This document shows positions 58,978 to 64,000 of a stretch of 64,000 bases of DNA, piece by piece. The stretch covers positions 558,001-622,000 of the forward strand of contig NZ_JAGIOO010000001.1 in assembly GCF_017876755.1 (NCBI RefSeq). Reading direction: 5' to 3'. Every line of letters begins with the position of its first letter. Position 1 is the first letter of the stretch. The notes under the pieces are model-generated. The model worked only from the letters and a program-made list of their open reading frames with translations, was not told the origin of the DNA and did not search any database. Origin of the DNA: Crossiella equi (GTDB lineage Bacteria > Actinomycetota > Actinomycetes > Mycobacteriales > Pseudonocardiaceae). A program made the translations under genes and the position numbers.

Positions 58978-59916
58978 ATGACCAGCCAGTTCGTGTCGCA
59001 GGACCTTGCCGTTGATGCCGTTGACGGGATGGAGGGGGTGTCCGGGGTTCATCCCGGTTTTCGGCGGGCCCATGCCCGGGGCGTCTGTTTTGATGCGGTT
59101 TTCACCGCTTCTGCCGAGGCCCGTGAACTGACGTCCGCGGCGCACTTCCAGGGTTCCGAGGTGCCTGCGACTGTTCGGTTCTCGCACTCCGATGGGAATC
59201 CTGCCGTGCCCGATGGGCGGCGGGCCGGGCGGGGGATCGCCGTCAAGTTCCACCTCGGGGGTGGGGTGGACACCGATCTGGTCGCGGTCAACCTGCCCGT
59301 GTTCATCGTGCCCACGCCCGAGAAGTTCGTGCAGCTGGTCGGGGCGCTCAAGCGCGATCCGCACACCGGGGCGCCCGATCCCGCCGCCGTCGGGGCCTAC
59401 CTCAAGGCCAACCCCGAGGCCGGGCCCGGGTTCGCGGCCGCCGCGCAGATGCCCATCCCGGTGAGCTACGGGACCGCGCGGTACTGGGCGATCCACGCCT
59501 TCCGGTGGACCAACTCCGCCGGGGAGGAACGTTTTGTGCGGTACCGGTGGGAACCGCTTTCCGGAGTGCGGTCACTGTCCGAAGAGGACGCCGCGCGGCA
59601 GCCGCACGAGTACCTGGCCGAGGAGCTCGTGCAGCGGTTGCTCGGGGGGCCGGTGAAGCTCGCCCTGTACGTGTCCATCGCCGAGGACGGCGATCCCACC
59701 GACGACTGCACCAAGTCCTGGCCCGCCGAGCGGACCGAGGTACTGGTCGGGCACCTGGAGCTGCGGTCCAAGTCCGCCGACCAGGAGCACTGGGCGCGGC
59801 AGGTGTTCGACCCCACCCGGGTCGTCGACGGGATCGCGCTGTCCGACGACCCCGTGCTCGCCTTCCGCAACCAGGCCTACGCCGAGTCCTACCGGCGGCG
59901 CAGCCACGGCAACTGA
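58978..59916 (+). CDS. SrpA-like catalase-related peroxidase
   Basis: 312-residue small catalase-fold haem protein. The distal His lies in VHPGFRRAHARGVCFDAVFT, the core in VPATVRFSHSDGNPAVPDGR and RGIAVKFHLGGGVDTDLVAV, and the proximal Tyr is expected in LAFRNQAYAESYRRR. No signal peptide. It lacks the C-terminal domains of full catalases, as in the SrpA/YdaH-type catalase-related peroxidases, which use organic substrates with H2O2. The start ATG 58978 is preceded by GGTGGGA. Codon use is less G/C-biased than in most genes here. Confidence 0.9.
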   Translation: MTSQFVSQDLAVDAVDGMEGVSGVHPGFRRAHARGVCFDAVFTASAEARELTSAAHFQGSEVPATVRFSHSDGNPAVPDGRRAGRGIAVKFHLGGGVDTDLVAVNLPVFIVPTPEKFVQLVGALKRDPHTGAPDPAAVGAYLKANPEAGPGFAAAAQMPIPVSYGTARYWAIHAFRWTNSAGEERFVRYRWEPLSGVRSLSEEDAARQPHEYLAEELVQRLLGGPVKLALYVSIAEDGDPTDDCTKSWPAERTEVLVGHLELRSKSADQEHWARQVFDPTRVVDGIALSDDPVLAFRNQAYAESYRRRSHGN

Positions 59917-59959
59917 GCCAGCGCGGCCACGGCCAAGTCGGCGCGACGGCCAGCCTGCC

Positions 59960-60442
59960 TCAGTCGGTGGGCTGGCCGTTGCCGTGGTAGGCCAGGTTCG
60001 GGGTGAAGCTGCCGCTGGCCCTGGCCACCCGGCGGCCCTGCGCGTCGGTGATCTCCGCATCCGCCAGCATCCGGCGCTGTCCCGGGTGCACCACCACGCC
60101 GGTGGCCACGTACTCCACGCCCGCCAGGACCGGGCGCAGGTAGTCGATGTGCAGGCTCATGGTCAGCATCGGCCGGAAGCGGTCGAGCAGGGTGGCGCAG
60201 GCCATGGCGCCCGCGTCGTCCAGGACCATGGCCAGGTAGCCGCCGTGGACCACACCCGAGGAGTTGCAGCAGGTCTCGGCCGGGCGCCAGCGCAGGGAGA
60301 CCCGGCCACGCACCACCTCGCGCAGGGTCAGGCCGATCGGTGCGGCGTGGCTGGGCATCGGGGCCCGGCCGTCGGCCATGGCCACCAGCATCTGTTCCCC
60401 GGTCGACTGTGCCCAGAGCGCGCCGAACTCGACGTCCCCCAT
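59960..60442 (-). CDS. PaaI-family hotdog thioesterase
   Basis: 160 residues. The hotdog-fold motif VVHGGYLAMVLDDAGAMACA supplies the HGG and the Asp that acts on acyl-CoA thioesters. MSLHIDYLRPVLAGVEYVAT and GRRVARASGSFTPNL follow. Cytoplasmic, convergent with the catalase gene, divergent from the FAD enzyme. It probably hydrolyses aromatic or medium-chain acyl-CoA. Confidence 0.9.
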   Translation of the reverse strand: MGDVEFGALWAQSTGEQMLVAMADGRAPMPSHAAPIGLTLREVVRGRVSLRWRPAETCCNSSGVVHGGYLAMVLDDAGAMACATLLDRFRPMLTMSLHIDYLRPVLAGVEYVATGVVVHPGQRRMLADAEITDAQGRRVARASGSFTPNLAYHGNGQPTD

Positions 60443-60624
60443 TGGTGTTCACCCCTCCTGCTTCACACGATCATCACACCGTAAAGCAGTGGTCATCCAC
60501 GCCCGCGCGCGGGCCGGTGCCGACGAGGATTGTGAACCGGAGTCCGCCCCGTTGGGCCTTGTGCCCGGCACTCCTGGGCCGAAAGGGTGCTGGCGGGGAG
60601 TCCTGACGAGGGGGAATCGTCTTC

Positions 60625-63291
60625 ATGGACACATTTCAGAACTGGACGCGGAACATCGAGGCGCCGGTGGTGGAGTTCGCCTCACCGAAGGATCTGGCCG
60701 AGCTGTGCTCAGTCGTGCGCGCGGCCGAGGGCGCCGGGCTGCCGGTGCACGCGGTCGGCAGCGCCTGGTCCTACTCCGCACCGGCGCACTGCGCGGGCGT
60801 GGTGGTGCGCACGGACGGGCTGGCCGACTTCCCGCCCGTGCTGCAACAGGCCGTCCGGCCCGGCGCCGGGGAGGGCAGGCTCTGGCTGGCCGTCGGCGGC
60901 GGCATCACGCTGCGGAACCTCAGCCTGGCCCTGGACGGCGCCGCCCGCCCGGACGGCCGCCCCGGTGTGCCCGCCGAACTGCGGAACGGCCGCCGCTGGA
61001 CCCTGCCCACCCTGGGCGGCTCCGGCGGCCAGACCCTGGCCGGGGCCATCGCCACCGGCACGCACGGCGGGGACGCCGCCCGCGGCCCGATCGGCGACTA
61101 CGTGCGCGCGCTCGTCGTCGTGGGCTCCGGCGGTCAGGTCACCATCGCCCAGGACCAGCACGTCGTCGACGTGCCAGCCTACGAGCAGGCGCTGCGCGCG
61201 GCCGGACAGCTGCCGCCGGAGGTCACCGTCCGCGAGTTCCGGCACCCGCGCGCGCTCGCCGCGGCCGTGGTGGGCCTGGGCCGCTTCGGTGTGGTGCACG
61301 CCGCCGTCCTGGAGGTGCACGACGAGACCGAGGTGGCCTTGGTCGAGCACCGCCGGGCCAGCACCTGGCGCACCGTGCGCGCCGACCTCACCGCCGCGGT
61401 GGACCGCGCGGTCGCCGGGGACGAGTTCCTCAGCGTGGTGGTCAACCCGGTGGCACGCCCGGATGGCGACCGCAAGGTGTTGGTCAGCACGCGCAAGAGC
61501 CTCCAGCGCACCGACCTGGCCGCCGCCGGACGGCACTTCGGCCTCGGCGACCAGGCCAGCACACCGGTGCTGGACGAACGCGCCCGCACCGGTATGCCCG
61601 CCGAGCTCGGCCAAGCCTTGTGTGCCAAAGAGCTCCCGGGCCCGCTGCACGCGATCGCGCGGATCCTCGGCCTGTCCACCGACCGGCGGCTGGGCGACTT
61701 CCTGGCCGACCTGCTCAACGCGACCACCGCACTGGGCCTGCCTCAGCTGGTGGAGACCGCGACCTCGGCGGTGATCGACGCGATCCAGCCCACCGCGCGG
61801 CCCTCGGACCACAAGCCCTGGCTGGTGCACGGCACGCGCTGGGAGGTCGGCGACTTCTTCGACTACTCCTCCGACTGCTACCGCATGGACTTCGTGGAGC
61901 TGTTCTTCCCCGTCAACGACCAGCTGCCCGCGCGGGTGGACGAGGTGATCGGGGTGTTCGAGCAGCTGCGCGCCCGGGGCGTCGCGCTCGGCGGCTACCT
62001 CTCACTGCGCTTCCTGCGCGGCAGCCAGTCCCTGCTCGCGCCCGCCTGCTTCGACCGCACCTGCGCCCTGGAGGTCGCGATGCCGCGTGGGCTCACCGGC
62101 AACCGCGCCGCTCTCGCGCTGCTGCACGAGCTGGCACAGCGGCACGGCGGCTTCCTGCACTGGGGCCAGCTCAACGAGCTCGACGCCGCCTCCGTGGCCG
62201 GGATGTTCGGCGGCAGGCTCGGTGAGTGGCGGTCCGAGCTGCGCGCCTGGGAGGGCACCGCGAGCACGTTCGGCAACGCCTTCACCCGCGGGCGCGGCCT
62301 GGAACCGGACCGTGCGGCCGACTGGACACAGTGGACGGACGCGGGCATCGCGGCGGGCGGTCCACCGGCCCTGGTGGGCAGACTGCCGTTCGTGGTGGGC
62401 CGCGACCGCCTGGTGCACACCGCGGACCGGCTCGGCGGCACCTGGCGAGCGGTGCGGCCCGAGCCGGTCGGTGCCGGGGCCCGGCCCCTGGTCCTGGCCA
62501 GCGCGCGCCGGCTCGAGGTGTTCGTGGCCGACCCGGGCGGCCGGGTGCTGCGCGCCCGCCAAGGGGCGGACGGTCAGTTCCCGGCGTGGCAGCCGTTGGC
62601 GGGCGAGGGCCTGGACGGCGACGTGCACGGCGCGGCGCACCTGGACGGCCGGATCGAGGTGGTCGCGCGCGGGGACTTCCAGCGCGGGCGCGAGGCGCTG
62701 CACGCCTGGCCGCTGGTGGGCGAGCTGTGGAACGGCCTCACCCCGATGGCCTCGGGCCGTCTGGGTGGGCCGCCGAGCGTGGGCCTGCGCTCGGTCGGCG
62801 GCAGCGACCAGCTCGTCGTGGTGGCCGCCGGGGAGCGGGGCTACGTGCGGTGGAGCGCGCAGCACGGGCCGGGCAGCACCAGCCCGTGGACGGCCTGGCA
62901 GGACCTCGGCGCGGTCGCGGGCAGCCACCCGGTGGTCTTCCGCGCCCCGGACGGGGTGGCCCGCGTGGTCGTGGTGGACGGGGCCGGGCGCGGGTTCGAG
63001 GCGGTGGAGCTGACCGGGCAGCTGGCGGTGCGCTGGCAGCCCTGGCGCGCCCTGCCCGACAACGAACGCCTCGATCCCTCGACCGTGCTGACCCCCGCCG
63101 GGGCCTGGCTGTTCGGGCTGGGCCTGGACGGGCGCCTGCTCGCCAGCCGGCTGGACGGCAGCGGCTGGTCGGCCTGGCAGGACCTGGGCGGGCACTTCAC
63201 CAGCCCGGTCGCGGCCTCGGCGTCCTCGGAGGGCGTGCTGGTGGCCGGTGTCCGCGCGGACACCGGCCAGCTGGTGTACCGCGCGACCTAG
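60625..63291 (+). CDS. FAD-dependent sugar-lactone oxidase-like enzyme fused to a beta-propeller
   Basis: 888 residues. Residues about 1-560 form a vanillyl-alcohol-oxidase-type flavoenzyme (VHAVGSAWSYSAPAHCAGVV, PTLGGSGGQTLAGAIATGTHGG, RFGVVHAAVLEVHDETEVAL, HGTRWEVGDFF). The position that carries the covalent FAD His in alditol oxidases reads Ser (GSAWSY), so FAD may be non-covalent. Residues about 600-888 are PLL-like propeller blades with repeated W-x-x-W-Q-x-L (PAWQPLAGEGL, PWTAWQDLGAVAG, WSAWQDLGGHFTSP). The propeller may bind glycans. No signal peptide is evident. The ATG at 60625 fits the family start. Confidence 0.85.
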   Translation: MDTFQNWTRNIEAPVVEFASPKDLAELCSVVRAAEGAGLPVHAVGSAWSYSAPAHCAGVVVRTDGLADFPPVLQQAVRPGAGEGRLWLAVGGGITLRNLSLALDGAARPDGRPGVPAELRNGRRWTLPTLGGSGGQTLAGAIATGTHGGDAARGPIGDYVRALVVVGSGGQVTIAQDQHVVDVPAYEQALRAAGQLPPEVTVREFRHPRALAAAVVGLGRFGVVHAAVLEVHDETEVALVEHRRASTWRTVRADLTAAVDRAVAGDEFLSVVVNPVARPDGDRKVLVSTRKSLQRTDLAAAGRHFGLGDQASTPVLDERARTGMPAELGQALCAKELPGPLHAIARILGLSTDRRLGDFLADLLNATTALGLPQLVETATSAVIDAIQPTARPSDHKPWLVHGTRWEVGDFFDYSSDCYRMDFVELFFPVNDQLPARVDEVIGVFEQLRARGVALGGYLSLRFLRGSQSLLAPACFDRTCALEVAMPRGLTGNRAALALLHELAQRHGGFLHWGQLNELDAASVAGMFGGRLGEWRSELRAWEGTASTFGNAFTRGRGLEPDRAADWTQWTDAGIAAGGPPALVGRLPFVVGRDRLVHTADRLGGTWRAVRPEPVGAGARPLVLASARRLEVFVADPGGRVLRARQGADGQFPAWQPLAGEGLDGDVHGAAHLDGRIEVVARGDFQRGREALHAWPLVGELWNGLTPMASGRLGGPPSVGLRSVGGSDQLVVVAAGERGYVRWSAQHGPGSTSPWTAWQDLGAVAGSHPVVFRAPDGVARVVVVDGAGRGFEAVELTGQLAVRWQPWRALPDNERLDPSTVLTPAGAWLFGLGLDGRLLASRLDGSGWSAWQDLGGHFTSPVAASASSEGVLVAGVRADTGQLVYRAT

Positions 63292-64000
63292 GGCTGGGTG
63301 GCGGGCTGGTCGGAGGGCTCGACCGGCATGGGCAGCGCGCGGCGGATGCCGTTCTGCTGCTCCTTGCGCTCGGCCAGCACCACCGACAGCGGCCGAGGCC
63401 GCCCGAGGTGGAAGCCCTGCGCCACGCGCACACCCAGGCGGGTGAGCGCTTCCACCTGCGTCGGGCGCTCGACCCACTCGGCGACCGCGGACAGGCCCAG
63501 GCCCCGGGCGATCTCCATGATGCCGGTGACCAGGACGCCGTCCCGGCTGCCGGTGTCGATGCCGCGCACGAACTCGCCGTCGATCTTCAGACCGGTGATC
63601 GGCAGGTGCTTGAGGTGCACGAACGAGCCGAAGCCGGAGCCGAAGTCGTCGAGGGTGATGCGGCAGCCGATGGCCCGCAGCTGTTCGGCCAGGTGGCGGG
63701 CGGCGTCCAGGTTGGTGACCGCGGCCGTCTCGGTGATCTCCAGGCCGAGGCGGCCCGGGGCGACCCCGGCGCTGGCCAGGCGGTCGAGCACGAACGCGGC
63801 GAAGTCCTCGTCCTCCAGCGTGCGGCCGGAGACGTTGACGTTGAACCGCAGCATCGGGTCCGGGTTCTGCACCAGCTGGTCGATGGCCTCGCCCAGCACC
63901 CAGCGGTCGATGTCGTGCACCAGGTTGCTGCGCTCGGCCGCGGGCAGGAACTCGGCCGGGCCGGGCGTGGGCTGGTGGCCGTCCTCCAGGCGCAGCAGCA
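63288..64000 (-). CDS. EAL-domain protein, C-terminal part
   Basis: 237 codons of a gene whose 5' end is outside the window. The EAL c-di-GMP phosphodiesterase fold shows FNVNVSGRTL, LEITETAAV, ITLDDFGSGFGSFVHLKHLP, GLKIDGEFVRG and VAEWVERPTQ. These supply the Asn, Glu, Asp-Asp, Lys and Glu of the catalytic core, so it is probably active. The EAL signature itself and any GGDEF or sensor domain lie upstream. The C-terminal extension is about 30 residues (ERKEQQNGIRRALPM...). The stop overlaps the FAD enzyme's stop on the other strand. Confidence 0.93.
   Translation of the reverse strand, partial: LLRLEDGHQPTPGPAEFLPAAERSNLVHDIDRWVLGEAIDQLVQNPDPMLRFNVNVSGRTLEDEDFAAFVLDRLASAGVAPGRLGLEITETAAVTNLDAARHLAEQLRAIGCRITLDDFGSGFGSFVHLKHLPITGLKIDGEFVRGIDTGSRDGVLVTGIMEIARGLGLSAVAEWVERPTQVEALTRLGVRVAQGFHLGRPRPLSVVLAERKEQQNGIRRALPMPVEPSDQPATQP

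Overview
The window is very GC-rich with strong G/C bias at third codon positions, GTG starts, leaderless-type promoters and translationally coupled overlaps (ATGA, GTGA, TGATG). It encodes actinobacterial families: subtilisin-inhibitor-like protein, EspC/WXG-type proteins, a GCS2-type ligase, an F420-dependent oxidoreductase, PucR regulators and a mycobacterial-type Lpd. It looks like chromosomal DNA of a filamentous actinomycete, probably order Pseudonocardiales; the genus cannot be fixed from sequence alone. No rRNA, tRNA, CRISPR array, transposase or integrase was recognised.

Layout. 1-2.5 kb: 5' end of a PobA-type aromatic hydroxylase, an IclR regulator and an ArsR/SRPBCC pair. 2.9-5.4 kb: secreted lipase and a PucR regulator. 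5.8-9.6 kb: an orphan contractile-tail tube protein and three secreted proteins, two sharing a paralogous C-terminal domain. 9.8-13.7 kb: an orphan acyl carrier protein with an alpha/beta hydrolase, an HxlR/NmrA divergent pair and dihydrolipoamide dehydrogenase. 13.8-20.5 kb: LytTR response regulator, a 1,704-residue SF1 helicase-nuclease, a small unknown protein and a CDGSH protein. 20.5-26.8 kb: haem-oxygenase-like iron enzyme, GCS2 ligase, F420 enzyme, a cluster of small exported proteins with two protease-inhibitor families, and a CHAT-like protein lacking the usual cysteine. 26.9-33.3 kb: AidB-like dehydrogenase with TetR, STAS/ATPase protein, LuxR-type ATPase regulator, SDR, S4 protein.

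33.5-40.7 kb is a sugar ABC uptake operon (binding protein, two permeases, hydroxyacid dehydrogenase, DUF2264 protein) next to a DeoR-HTH/LacI-sensor regulator; an identical 12-mer lies in front of both units. 41.2-49.4 kb: PucR regulator, PHB-depolymerase-like esterase, heterodimeric ABC exporter with divergent TetR, membrane protein and LysR. 49.4-52.3 kb: a short operon of EspC/WXG-type proteins running into an HD protein that appears to start at CTG, then a Nudix hydrolase. 52.3-56.5 kb: acyl-CoA ligase, saccharopine-dehydrogenase-like protein and SDR, divergent from a TetR gene over two tandem operator copies 22 bp apart. 56.5-64 kb: a three-gene membrane/TPR operon of unknown function, a doubly truncated quinone oxidoreductase with foreign codon usage, SrpA-like catalase, PaaI thioesterase, an FAD sugar-oxidase-like enzyme fused to a beta-propeller, and the 3' part of an EAL protein.

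The best candidate for an undescribed system is the helicase-nuclease at 15-20.5 kb with its overlapping small genes. Next are the orphan tail-tube protein with neighbouring secreted paralogues, the CHAT-like pseudo-protease and the EspC/WXG operon.
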